Part shown: in pieces, positions 7,143 through 14,540 of the stretch
Numbering within the stretch: position 1 is the stretch's first letter
Layout: each line of letters begins with the position of its first letter
DNA from: Dyella_B sp035508675
GTDB lineage: Bacteria > Pseudomonadota > Gammaproteobacteria > Xanthomonadales > Rhodanobacteraceae
Direction: 5' to 3'
Assembly: GCF_035508675.1 (NCBI RefSeq)
Contig: NZ_DATJMN010000401.1
Coordinates: 1 to 16,082, forward strand
Length of the DNA stretch: 16,082 nucleotides
Program-made: the position numbers and the translations under genes
The notes under the pieces: model-generated
Seen by the model: the letters and a program-made list of their open reading frames with translations, nothing else
Database searches by the model: none
What the model was told of the DNA's origin: nothing

Positions 7143-8542
7143 GAAGATTCTCCTTTGTCCATTCCGCGTGCCGCTACTTGCAACAGCAAGCCTTGGCGGC
7201 CGATTACTTGCACTCGTGCACCGGCCGGCAGCGGCGCATCGCTGTGCACGCGCCAACGTTCGCCGCCGATGCGCGCCCAGCCTTCTCCGCCCGGCGCGAC
7301 GGCCTCCAGCAATTCGCCCGTGCTCTGCAGCATCTGTTCTTCGGTGTTGAAGGCGCGGGTGCGGCGGGCGCGCATCACCAGCCGCAGCAACATCGCCAGT
7401 ATCACCATGGCGCAGAACGCGATGCCGGCAATCAAACCCAGGTTCACCGCATAACCCGGCACGCCGGCATGGAACAGCATGATCGAACCGATCACGAAAG
7501 CGATCACGCCGCCCACGCCCAGCACGCCCGCCGTCGGTATGAATACTTCCGCCAGCAACAGCGCAATGCCCAGCGCCATCAGCGTCAGCCCGGCGTAGTT
7601 CACGGGCAGCAATTGCAAGGCATACAGGCCGATCAACAGGCAGATGCCGCCGGTGACGCCCGGATAGAACGAGCCAGGATGGAAGGCTTCCAGAATCAGC
7701 CCGTAGATACCCGCCAGCAGCAACACGTAGGCGATGGTGGGATTGGTGATGATGCCGAGAAAACGCACGCGCCAATCCGGCGGATAGTCGCGCACCGGCA
7801 GGCCGCGCAAGGCGAGCGTGAGCGTGCCGCCATCGACGTGCACGGTGCGGCCGTCCGCCTGCGCGAGCAGCGCCTCGGTGTCCGGCGCGATGAAGTCGAC
7901 CACATGCTGCGCAACCGCTTCGCTCGCAGTGAGCGTGGCCGCGCCGCGTACCGCCTGCTCCGCCCACGCGGCGTTGCGCCCGTGCATTTGCGCCAGCGCG
8001 CGGATGGTGGCGATGGCGTCGTTGAGAATCTTGTGGCTTTCGGCATCTTCGGCACTGCCGCCGGCCTTGTCGCTCGACTTGCTCGATGACGGTGCGCCGT
8101 TGTTCAACGGCGATGGCATCGGCGAGCTGCCACCCAAGGTCACCGGCGTGGCGGCGCCCAGATGCGTGGCCGGCGCCATCGCCGCGATCGGGCATGCATA
8201 AAGAATGTACGTACCGGCCGAGGCGGCGCGCGCACCGCTGGGCGCCACATAGCCCAATACCGGAATCTTCGCCGCGAGAATGTCGCCGATGATGTCGTGC
8301 ATGGAATCCAGCAAACCACCTGGCGTATCCATTTGCAGCACGATCGCTTGGGCGCCGTCATCGGTCGCACGCTGGATGGTGTCATCCACGTATTCGGCAG
8401 CGGCCGGGCCGATCGGGCCGTTCAATTCGATGCGTGCAACAAAGCGTCCGGCAGCCGGCGCTGCCACGGTTGGGCGCGTCCATGCCAGCGCCAACGCGGC
8501 GCCCAGGATGGCTCCCCACACGATCCAGCCTTTCCGTGACAT
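7139..8542 (-). CDS. nfeD: NfeD family membrane serine protease (ClpP-like, long form)
   Basis: This 467-aa protein is a long-form NfeD. A signal peptide or anchor lies at about 6-28. A ClpP-class protease domain follows, with MDTPGGLLDSM (71-81) and the catalytic PSGARAASAG in which Ser108 is the likely nucleophile; Lys171 in HKILNDAIATIRALA is the likely general base of the Ser-Lys dyad, by comparison with the archaeal 1510-N protease. Four or five membrane helices occupy about 262-390, and the C-terminal OB-fold NfeD domain spans about 400-460 (TGELLEAVAPGGEGWARIGGERW). A Ser/Gly/Pro-rich insertion at 137-165 lies between Ser108 and Lys171. In studied homologues the protease cleaves the C-terminal hydrophobic part of the partner stomatin. 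The ATG at 8542 has GAGGG 8 nt upstream. The gene overlaps the stomatin-like gene by 4 nt. Confidence 0.94.
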   Translation of the reverse strand: MSRKGWIVWGAILGAALALAWTRPTVAAPAAGRFVARIELNGPIGPAAAEYVDDTIQRATDDGAQAIVLQMDTPGGLLDSMHDIIGDILAAKIPVLGYVAPSGARAASAGTYILYACPIAAMAPATHLGAATPVTLGGSSPMPSPLNNGAPSSSKSSDKAGGSAEDAESHKILNDAIATIRALAQMHGRNAAWAEQAVRGAATLTASEAVAQHVVDFIAPDTEALLAQADGRTVHVDGGTLTLALRGLPVRDYPPDWRVRFLGIITNPTIAYVLLLAGIYGLILEAFHPGSFYPGVTGGICLLIGLYALQLLPVNYAGLTLMALGIALLLAEVFIPTAGVLGVGGVIAFVIGSIMLFHAGVPGYAVNLGLIAGIAFCAMVILAMLLRLVMRARRTRAFNTEEQMLQSTGELLEAVAPGGEGWARIGGERWRVHSDAPLPAGARVQVIGRQGLLLQVAARGMDKGESS

Positions 8543-8563
8543 GGCATTGGCCCTCGGCCGGCG

Positions 8564-8585
8564 CAGCCGCCGTGCGTGGCGGCTG
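8564..8585. repeat. Hairpin in the nfeD leader
   Basis: CAGCCGCC (8564-8571), a 6-nt loop and GGCGGCTG (8578-8585) form a perfect 8-bp stem about 21 bp before the nfeD start. A -10 like TAATAT (8599-8594, minus) lies just upstream without a convincing -35, so the hairpin would sit in the 5' leader if that box is used. Confidence 0.45.
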
Positions 8586-8653
8586 TGGGAGGGATATTAC
8601 GCTGATGTGTTTGGGGATGCGTGCGCTGGGTGGGCCGGGGCGTCAATGGGAAA

Positions 8654-8712
8654 TCGGGAATCGTAAGAGCGGCGCCGACAAACTTGCGAAGACCCGCTCT
8701 AACGATTCCCGA
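8654..8712 (-). terminator. Terminator-like long hairpin after the dehydrogenase gene
   Basis: TCGGGAATCGTAAGAGCGG (8654-8672) and its complement at 8694-8712 pair over 19 bases with one mismatch around a 21-nt loop. In the minus-strand transcript it starts 14 nt after the dehydrogenase stop and is followed only by a short TTT run, so it may act as a rho-independent terminator of modest strength or as an mRNA 3' end stabiliser. Confidence 0.5.
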
Positions 8713-8726
8713 TGGACGATTCCCGC

Positions 8727-10379
8727 CTACTGCCCCACGTAATCCACCCGCCAGATCGAATCCGATCCATCATCCGTTACCAGCAACGAACCATCCGGCG
8801 CCGTCGTAAGGCTCACCGGCCGCCCCCACACGCGTCCGTCCGGCAACACAAAACCGGTAAGGAAATCCTCGTATGCCCCGCTCGCCTTGCCGGTGTGATG
8901 ACGCGGAATGCGGATCACCTCGTAACCCACGCGTGTGGCTTTGTTCCAGGAACCGTGCTCGGCGGCGAACAGATCGCCCTGGTATTCGCTGGGGAAACGC
9001 TTGGCTTCGTAGAAGGTGATCTGCAGCGATGCGTTATGCGGCTGCAGCAGCACGTCGGGCGTGATCACTTTGTCTTTCAACTCCGGATGCTTGCCTGCGT
9101 GGCGCGGGTCCTGATGGCCGCCCATGTACCACCACGGCCATCCGTAGAAACCGCCTTCGCGCACGGAGGTGATGTAATCCGGCACGAGGTTGTCGCCCAG
9201 GCCATCGCGTTCGTTGACGGTGGTCCACAGTTGTCCGCTGTCCGGATCGATCGCAATGCCGGAAGGATTGCGGATGCCCCAGGCATACACGCGCTGATGG
9301 GAGCCGTCCGGATCGAACGCAAGAATGTCCGCGCGATTTTTCTCGGCCGGCGACGTGTCCGGATCATTGATATTGGAGGCCGAGCCCACCGCCACGAACA
9401 TCGTCTTGTTGTCGAGCGAAAACGCCACGTCGCGCGTCCAGTGGCCGCCGCCATGCGGCAAGTCGGCGATGTGTTCCGCAGCGCCGCGCGCCTTGAGGTC
9501 GCCATTGCGATAAGGGAAGCGCAGCACCGCATCCGTATCGCCCACGTACACCCATTGCGGGTTCGGTCCCACCGGATAGAAGGCGATGCCGTACGGCCGG
9601 TTCAAACCCGTCGCGAACACGGCGGTTTGCGCCGGTTTTCCATCCGCCGTCATGCCGCGATAGATGCGGATCTGGCCGTTGCCGCTTTCGGCCACGAAGA
9701 TGTCGCCATTGGGCGCCGTGCGAATCACGCGCGGCGTATGCAAGCCTTCCGCAAACAGATTGACCTTGAAACCGGCCGGCGCCTCGGGCAAGACGCCGTC
9801 GGGACGCGGCACGATCTCCGGTCCGTTGCCGGCCGAACGCGTAGCGTAAGGCGGCGGCAGATCGTTCACCGTGATCTTGCGTGACCTGCCTGGTTTTTCA
9901 TAACGAAAATCCGTGAACGGCGGGGTCGGTGGCGGGGTGTCGATCGGTGAGTGGATGGCCGCCGTTTCCGCCGTCGCCGACGTCACCGTCGGCAGCGTTT
10001 TCAGATACGTCACGATCTGCCAGCGCTGTGGCTCGGAGAGGCTGGCCCAGGACGGCATGCCGTTGGCCACCGAGCCCTTGGTGATGAACCAGAACAACGC
10101 ACCTTCCGTCGCCTGTTGCGCGGGGCCTTGCCGCAAGGCGGGAATATTGCCGGCGCCCTGCCCCGTGCCGCCATGGCAACTGGCGCAATCGGCGGCATAC
10201 AACTGGCCGCCTGCATGCGCAGCCGCTGCCTGGCCGTGATACGGATTGCGCACCGATGAGGCGTCAGCCGGCGCATCGTGGAAGCTGTCGGCGGCATTCG
10301 CCGTCGCCACCACCAAGCAACCGGCAAGAACCAACGGTACTGCGCGAAATGCTGCTGACCAAACGAACTGCTTCGCCAT
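8727..10379 (-). CDS. Exported sorbosone/glucose-type dehydrogenase with N-terminal cytochrome c
   Basis: The 550-aa product begins with a Sec signal (MAKQFVWSAAFRAVPLVLAG onward, probable cleavage after ATANA at about 29; LAGC at 18-21 is a possible but poorly placed lipobox). Residues about 50-130 are a class I cytochrome c domain with heme motif CASCH (Cys65, Cys68, His69) and probable axial Met108 in NGMPSW. A Pro-rich linker leads to a six-bladed propeller of the soluble glucose/sorbosone dehydrogenase family (about 205-550), with HGGGHWTRDVAFS, AWGIRNPSGIAIDP and the segment FYGWPWWYMGG. Such enzymes oxidise sugars or aldose-like compounds in the periplasm using PQQ and pass electrons to cytochrome c; the substrate cannot be told. 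The ATG at 10379 was chosen over a TTG 25 codons upstream because it gives a proper signal peptide and has AGAGG 9 nt upstream. No PQQ synthesis genes are in the window. Confidence 0.9.
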   Translation of the reverse strand: MAKQFVWSAAFRAVPLVLAGCLVVATANAADSFHDAPADASSVRNPYHGQAAAAHAGGQLYAADCASCHGGTGQGAGNIPALRQGPAQQATEGALFWFITKGSVANGMPSWASLSEPQRWQIVTYLKTLPTVTSATAETAAIHSPIDTPPPTPPFTDFRYEKPGRSRKITVNDLPPPYATRSAGNGPEIVPRPDGVLPEAPAGFKVNLFAEGLHTPRVIRTAPNGDIFVAESGNGQIRIYRGMTADGKPAQTAVFATGLNRPYGIAFYPVGPNPQWVYVGDTDAVLRFPYRNGDLKARGAAEHIADLPHGGGHWTRDVAFSLDNKTMFVAVGSASNINDPDTSPAEKNRADILAFDPDGSHQRVYAWGIRNPSGIAIDPDSGQLWTTVNERDGLGDNLVPDYITSVREGGFYGWPWWYMGGHQDPRHAGKHPELKDKVITPDVLLQPHNASLQITFYEAKRFPSEYQGDLFAAEHGSWNKATRVGYEVIRIPRHHTGKASGAYEDFLTGFVLPDGRVWGRPVSLTTAPDGSLLVTDDGSDSIWRVDYVGQ

Positions 10380-10449
10380 GCGCTGCTGCCTCTGATCGCA
10401 AGAACCAAGGTCGCTTGCGCCCTTCGCTGGCCGAACGGGCGCGAGTGCC

Positions 10450-10470
10450 GACAATTGTCAGACTATTGTC
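10450..10470. promoter_or_regulatory. Small palindrome upstream of the dehydrogenase gene
   Basis: GACAATTGTC (10450-10459) is a perfect 10-bp palindrome, and a further ATTGTC (10465-10470) repeats its right half. It lies about 70 bp before the dehydrogenase ATG, in a plausible promoter region, and could be an operator. No clear -35/-10 pair was found. Nothing else is seen in 10380-10560. Confidence 0.3.
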
Positions 10471-10562
10471 GTCACAGGGGCATGCACGATGCTACGGGAA
10501 ATTTGCCGATTCCCTCATTCCGTGACCTGGGTCGGGATGGAACTCCGACATGTGTGGGCATG

Positions 10563-10592
10563 GCGATGCCGGGATTTCATCCCGGCCTACGC
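10563..10592. repeat. REP-like palindrome, copy 3, overlapping a gene end
   Basis: GCCGGGAT (10568-10575), TTC, ATCCCGGC (10579-10586) followed by CTACGC is the same unit as at 4184 and 6106 with C/G in place of T/A. The CTA at 10587-10589 is the stop codon (TAG on the minus strand) of the 74-aa gene, so the gene ends within the repeat. Confidence 0.8.
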
Positions 10593-10811
10593 TTCCGAAT
10601 CGTCGTCGGGCTCCACGTCGATTTCACGAAAGTAGTGGTCGATCAGGCCGCGTGCTTCGGCTTCCCATCGCGCACCGCCGCCGCTGGCCACGGTGTGATG
10701 CTGCGGGTCTTCCGGAAAATAGATGACGCCGCTGCGCACCTCGGCGCCCCCGTCGCTTTCGTGCATGAACTTGATGCCGCGGTACTCGCCCAATTGCTGA
10801 TCGGAACTCAT
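10587..10811 (-). CDS. Small acidic protein of unknown function, 74 aa
   Basis: The product starts MSSDQQLGEYRGIKFMHESD and ends in an acidic tail (EIDVEPDDDSEA). It has no cysteine, no signal peptide and no membrane segment, so it is probably soluble and cytoplasmic. I do not recognise a family. The ATG at 10811 is preferred to one 15 codons upstream because AAGG precedes it by 5 nt and the upstream extension is poorly composed (Pro/His rich). It lies 48 bp after the small membrane protein gene on the same strand and may be co-transcribed. Its TAG stop is supplied by the conserved tail of a REP-like element, so its present C-terminus may have been set by that insertion. Confidence 0.7.
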   Translation of the reverse strand: MSSDQQLGEYRGIKFMHESDGGAEVRSGVIYFPEDPQHHTVASGGGARWEAEARGLIDHYFREIDVEPDDDSEA

Positions 10812-10859
10812 GCGTGCCTTGCCGGTGGGTGCGTGAGGCGGCAAGTGTACCTGCAACCG

Positions 10860-11234
10860 TCAGCGCGCCCCGATCCCCCGTGTGATGACCCTGGGCGCCG
10901 ACGGCCGGTGGTCAGAAACTGACACGCTGAGTACGCCGAGCGCGATGCCGATCAGCGCCAGCGCAAGGCCGGACGGCACGTCGTAAAGAAAACGGACCAG
11001 CTTGGCAGCGCCGTACCAGGAATGCGGGTTGTTCACGACATCGCAGGCGCCCGGGCAAACCCCGTGTATCCAGGCCATCACCGGCGGTTGCCGGGTCCAA
11101 TGCCCGTCATGCAGCCACTGCAGCCCCTGAAAACCCAGCCACATCACCGATGCCATGTTCAGCATCACCGCGGAAAGCCACAGCACGAGGGAAAGGCCTT
11201 CGCGCGCCAGTTCTTCCAAACGCTTCGTTGTCAT
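10860..11234 (-). CDS. Small membrane protein of unknown function, 124 aa
   Basis: Starting at MTTKRLEELAREGLSLVLWL, the protein has two clear hydrophobic segments at about 14-35 and 86-106, with a 50-residue loop between them holding HDGHWTRQPPVMAW and a Cys60-Pro-Gly-Ala-Cys64 pair. The first 12 residues are charged. If the N-terminus is cytoplasmic, the loop with the two cysteines lies in the periplasm where they could form a disulfide. I do not recognise a family. ATG codons at 11261 and 11252 are also in frame; 11234 was preferred because AGG lies about 9 nt upstream and the others have no ribosome binding site. The next gene downstream on the same strand is the 74-aa acidic protein. Confidence 0.7.
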   Translation of the reverse strand: MTTKRLEELAREGLSLVLWLSAVMLNMASVMWLGFQGLQWLHDGHWTRQPPVMAWIHGVCPGACDVVNNPHSWYGAAKLVRFLYDVPSGLALALIGIALGVLSVSVSDHRPSAPRVITRGIGAR

Positions 11235-11259
11235 GGGCGGGCACCTGCGCATGTACGTC

Positions 11260-11280
11260 ATGAATGCATGGATTCATGCA
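11260..11280. promoter_or_regulatory. Compound palindrome upstream of the small membrane protein gene
   Basis: Two overlapping inverted repeats share this site: ATGAAT (11260-11265) with ATTCAT (11272-11277), and TGCATG (11265-11270) with CATGCA (11275-11280). It lies 26 bp before the chosen start at 11234 and inside the alternative coding start, so it could be an operator near the promoter if 11234 is right. Confidence 0.3.
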
Positions 11281-11340
11281 TAGGTCGTGCCTGTTTTCAT
11301 CGCAGACGCGCGCCCGGCGCAATGTTTATCGGCCCTTGAT

Positions 11341-11370
11341 CCGTCGCCCCGGCCAACGCCCGGGCGACGG
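11341..11370. repeat. GC-rich hairpin related to the one at 921-948
   Basis: CCGTCGCCC (11341-11349) and GGGCGACGG (11362-11370) form a perfect 9-bp stem around a 12-nt loop. CGTCGCCCCGGCC and GGGCGACG are shared with the hairpin after purF. It lies between two divergent transcription units, so it is not simply a terminator; a dispersed repeat is the likelier reading. Confidence 0.6.
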
Positions 11371-11494
11371 ATCTGGATGAGTGCATGCTTGAGGTCGAAA
11401 CTGCCGGCCACTCAAGTCGCCCACCCGCTCGCCGATAGCCAATCAGACCCTCGCCGCCGGCGAGGCTTCGCACGCCACACAAAGGGGAACTGCC

Positions 11495-11680
11495 ATGACC
11501 CTCTCGGTAGTCGAAGATCTGATGCTGCACAACCTTTCCTGTCCCCAATGCCGCGCCGGGGAACCATGCCTGGTTGCCGAGCACATCGAGGACAGCTGGC
11601 CGCGGCGCGTCGCCCTGGAAGCTGCGGCAAGCCTGCGCAAGATCACCATGCTGGAAGAACAGCACGCCGCCGTGCCGTGA
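11495..11680 (+). CDS. Possible small cysteine-containing protein, 61 aa
   Basis: The ORF begins MTLSVVEDLMLHNLSCPQCR and carries Cys16, Cys19, Cys25 and His30, an arrangement that could bind a metal ion, though this is inference. The rest is a charged, probably helical segment (about 38-57). The main argument for a real gene is the ribosome binding site AAAGGGGA about 6 nt before the ATG. A 7-bp hairpin, CCTCGCC GCC GGCGAGG (11449-11465), lies just upstream. An overlapping minus-strand frame (11297-11665) has no comparable start signal and was not accepted. I do not recognise a family. The 181 bases after it (11681-11861) show no gene; they separate it from the convergent regulator gene. Confidence 0.55.
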   Translation: MTLSVVEDLMLHNLSCPQCRAGEPCLVAEHIEDSWPRRVALEAAASLRKITMLEEQHAAVP

Positions 11681-11861
11681 TCGAAAAAAATATCGGCCCG
11701 ATTTGACAGCCTTTTGGCGCGATCAGGAATGTCTCACGCGCAGACCGCCGCTTTATAGTCATCGGACATCCACCCTTCACAGTCCTTCCAGACTGATGGC
11801 GCTGGCAGTGAGAGTCCGCCTTTCACCGCCGCGCCTCTTTTTTTGCCTTGTGTTTTGCGGC

Positions 11862-14246
11862 TCAGAATTCAAACGCAGCGGAAACCGCCGGCAGCGGCCG
11901 GTCGCCGGCCAAATGCTGCGCCATGTCGTGCGACTTCTGCCAGGCATCGTTCTGCCCCAGCGCCTGGTACACGCGCGCCTCGACCCACGCTGCGCGCCAA
12001 TCGGTCTGCCTCCAGGACGAAAGCCGGCCGCTGACCGCCACCGCCTGATCCAGGTGTCCCGCCGCCAGCAGCGCCAGCGCATAAGCCTTGCCGGCGCTGA
12101 CGATCACGTCCGGCACACCCAGCTTGTCCGCCAACGCCAGCGCCTGCTTGAGTTGCTCGAGCGCCTGGTCGTGCTCGCCATCGATCCACGCCTGCGCGGC
12201 CTGGGCACGAAGCACGTAGACATTCGTCCAGTCGTTCTGGATCGGCAGTTGCGCATGCCACGCCAGCATGGCGGCGATCTCATGCTTGGCCTGGTCGTTC
12301 TTGCCGGCGCGCTGCAGCGCTGAAATGCGCATCAGCCAGGTTTCGGCGTAATCGCGCTGGTCGTCTTCCTGTAACGTGGGGGTAAGCGCATCGGCGGCGA
12401 ACGCGGCGGCATGGTCGTAGTCGCCGCGGTCCAGGGCCAGGCGTGCCAGCCCTTTGTCGACTTCGGCGCGCAGCCCCGGCTCCTTGGCAGCGTCGGTTTG
12501 ATCGAGCACCTGCCGGAACAGCACCGATGCTTCGGCCGTACGCCCGTTATCGGCCAGCGCCGCGGCGCGCACCATCGTCAACTCATGGCGCATGTCGTCG
12601 CCGATGAAGCCGAAATCCTTGCTCTTTTCCTCCAGCGGCCAGAAGCGGTCCGTGGTGCGCAGTTCATCGGGAAACTGCAGCAGCATCTGCTGCGCATAAG
12701 CCAGCGCGTCCAGGATGGACGGCAGCATCGAACGCATGCCCATGCCGACGAACTGATCGTACGCATGCCGCAGCAAGATCTCGGCAGCGTCGGGTTGCGC
12801 GCGGCGCAGCGCAAGTGCGCCCATCGCCTGATCCGCCTTGGCCACGCCGACGAGGTCGCCGGCCAGGGTGTAGTTGACGCGCGCACGGCCCAGATCCGAG
12901 GTGGCTTCTTCCAACCGCCATGACTGCGTATGGAGATAGGAGCGAACGAGATAGGCCGTCGCCAGCGCCTCGACATCCTTGGGTCCGTGCGCACGGCGTA
13001 CGTCTTCCAGCATGTGCACCGCCTGCGCCAGCGCTGCTTCGCTGTCCGCGTTGCGATGTTGGCCCAGATAGATTTGCCCAAGCACCGTCAGCACCTGGCC
13101 GCGCAACACCGGCTGCCGGTCTTCGGGCAAGCGCTGCAGCAACGCTTCGAGCTGTTGCTGGCAGGCATCGGTGCGGCCTTCATCGCAGTCGATCGATGCC
13201 GAGGCATACGTCAGCTCAGGGTCGTTGCGCATTGCCGGCGGCGCTTTCTCCAGCAACGCCTTCGCCAACTGCGGCTGGCCGGCGAGGCGCGTGGCGTCGA
13301 CGCGCTGCATGAACTCCTCCATCGCATCGCCGCGGGCGGGCGATGCCATGCCGCCGCCATAACCGAGCTGCGCCAGCAGCAGATCGCTGGCCGCGCGCAC
13401 TGCCGCCAGCACGTCGCCGGCCGTGGATTCGGCGCTCCATTTGCGACCGTCCTTGGCGTTGGCATCCAGGTGGATGTGCCAGCCATCGCCCGACAGCACG
13501 GCGCGCGAATGCACCACCAGGGCAAACGAGGAAAGGTTCGCGCCCGCATCGCCGCCGCTGTCCTTGATCAGCTCCAGCGCTTCCTGGCTGCTTTCGGTCG
13601 GAATCTTCGCGTCGCGCAGGCGGTTCGCGATCATGTCCATCATGCCCAGGTGCAGCCATTGCCAATCGTCCGGCGCCTGCACCTCGACCGGCAGCACGAT
13701 CGCCGCACTGCGATCGAATGAAAAGCCTGCCTTGGCCACCCTGCCGCCGAGCCATTGCCAGCCGGCATACACGAAGGCAAACAACAGCGTGAAAAGCAGC
13801 GCGGCCAGCAAGGAGCGGCGCAGTAGCGGCGGTGATGACGGCTGGCTAGGGGCAACAGCCTGCGTTTGCATGGCTTGTTCGGACGCGGCCGCCCCGACGG
13901 AATCGGGCGCGGCCTGCTGCAGCACTTGCGTCTCCAGCATCCAGCGGTAGCCCACGCGCGCCACGGTCTTGATGCAGCGCTGTTCCATGCCTGCGTCGCC
14001 GAGCGCGCGTCGCAAACGCACGATGGTCTGCGCAAGCAGGTTGTCACTGACATCCGCGCGTCCCCACACGGCGGAAATCAACTCGTCCTTGCCCACCGGA
14101 CGCTCGCGGTGCTCGATCAGATAGACCAGGCAATCAAACGCACTCGCCGCCAGTTCGACCGGTTCGCCGTGACGGCTCAGTTCGCGCGCCAGCGGGTTGA
14201 GCTGGAATTCCCCGAAACGAAAAACAGTCGCCCCCTTTCCCGTCAT
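11862..14246 (-). CDS. CadC-like membrane-anchored winged-helix regulator with TPR-type C-terminal region
   Basis: From the ATG at 14246 the protein is 794 aa. Residues about 8-103 are an OmpR/PhoB-type winged helix, with FRFGEFQLNPLARELSRHG, a recognition region DNLLAQTIVRLRRALGD (68-84) and the closing wing IKTVARVGYRW. A variable Gln/Ala/Ser/Pro linker is followed by one membrane helix (about 142-167), so the remaining 625 residues should be periplasmic. The first part of that (VLPVEVQ...LHLGMMDMIANRLRDAKI) resembles the TolB-like segment found in similar regulators, and the rest is a long all-alpha region rich in Ala/Leu/Asp repeats that looks like TPR units. Signal input through the periplasm is inferred from CadC. 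There is no receiver domain. An ATG at 14270 is possible; neither start has a good ribosome binding site. Target genes are unknown. Confidence 0.88.
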   Translation of the reverse strand: MTGKGATVFRFGEFQLNPLARELSRHGEPVELAASAFDCLVYLIEHRERPVGKDELISAVWGRADVSDNLLAQTIVRLRRALGDAGMEQRCIKTVARVGYRWMLETQVLQQAAPDSVGAAASEQAMQTQAVAPSQPSSPPLLRRSLLAALLFTLLFAFVYAGWQWLGGRVAKAGFSFDRSAAIVLPVEVQAPDDWQWLHLGMMDMIANRLRDAKIPTESSQEALELIKDSGGDAGANLSSFALVVHSRAVLSGDGWHIHLDANAKDGRKWSAESTAGDVLAAVRAASDLLLAQLGYGGGMASPARGDAMEEFMQRVDATRLAGQPQLAKALLEKAPPAMRNDPELTYASASIDCDEGRTDACQQQLEALLQRLPEDRQPVLRGQVLTVLGQIYLGQHRNADSEAALAQAVHMLEDVRRAHGPKDVEALATAYLVRSYLHTQSWRLEEATSDLGRARVNYTLAGDLVGVAKADQAMGALALRRAQPDAAEILLRHAYDQFVGMGMRSMLPSILDALAYAQQMLLQFPDELRTTDRFWPLEEKSKDFGFIGDDMRHELTMVRAAALADNGRTAEASVLFRQVLDQTDAAKEPGLRAEVDKGLARLALDRGDYDHAAAFAADALTPTLQEDDQRDYAETWLMRISALQRAGKNDQAKHEIAAMLAWHAQLPIQNDWTNVYVLRAQAAQAWIDGEHDQALEQLKQALALADKLGVPDVIVSAGKAYALALLAAGHLDQAVAVSGRLSSWRQTDWRAAWVEARVYQALGQNDAWQKSHDMAQHLAGDRPLPAVSAAFEF

Positions 14247-14380
14247 GACTCTTGTCTGCACCGACCCCATTTCCGGGGATGATACATGCCTGGTGACAGG
14301 CGGATGGTGACGGCATGCAGGGTGCCGCGGCTGCCTTTTGCGGCAACAGTGAGCAAGTATCGCCGTCGTCAGCAACGTGT

Positions 14381-14405
14381 CGGCCGGGATGAAATCCCGG
14401 TTTTA
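14381..14405. repeat. REP-like palindrome, copy 4, with a T-run
   Basis: CCGGGAT (14384-14390), GAA, ATCCCGG (14394-14400) followed by TTTT is the opposite orientation of the copies at 4184, 6106 and 10568. On the plus strand it has the form of an intrinsic terminator, but both neighbouring genes are on the minus strand. Confidence 0.75.
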
Positions 14406-14433
14406 ACTGGCATGGCTTTTTGCATCAGGGCAA

Positions 14434-14462
14434 ATGGATTCCCGCTTTCGCGGGAATGACAG
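14434..14462. repeat. ATTCCCGC/GCGGGAAT dispersed repeat
   Basis: ATTCCCGC (14438-14445), TTTC, GCGGGAAT (14450-14457) followed by GACA is a perfect 8-bp hairpin of a repeat type seen widely in proteobacteria (a similar core occurs in the neisserial dRS3 repeats). It lies 83 bp after the pilin-like gene and could serve as its 3' end. Together with the preceding REP it accounts for most of the 294-bp spacer 14247-14540. Confidence 0.65.
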
Positions 14463-14540
14463 CCATGGGATTACGAGCCTCGGCGTTCACCGGGGCAACG
14501 AATCCCTGTCGCGGCAAAGAGCAAGCAGCACGCGTCGCGC

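Noticed and set aside
7143..8195. N-terminal extension of the stomatin-like frame over nfeD
   Set aside because: It is an out-of-frame reading of nfeD; the ATG at 7142 has an excellent ribosome binding site and gives the standard N-terminal membrane helix.
8712..9884. A 390-codon plus-strand frame
   Set aside because: It is antisense to the cytochrome c/sugar dehydrogenase gene, whose heme motif and propeller motifs are clear.
11297..11665. A 122-codon minus-strand frame opposite the 61-codon ORF
   Set aside because: No ribosome binding site was seen before its start, it runs through the GC-rich hairpin at 11341-11370, and no domain is recognisable.
12930..13721. A 263-codon plus-strand frame
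   Set aside because: It is antisense to the regulator gene and has the His/Arg/Gln-rich make-up of shadow frames.
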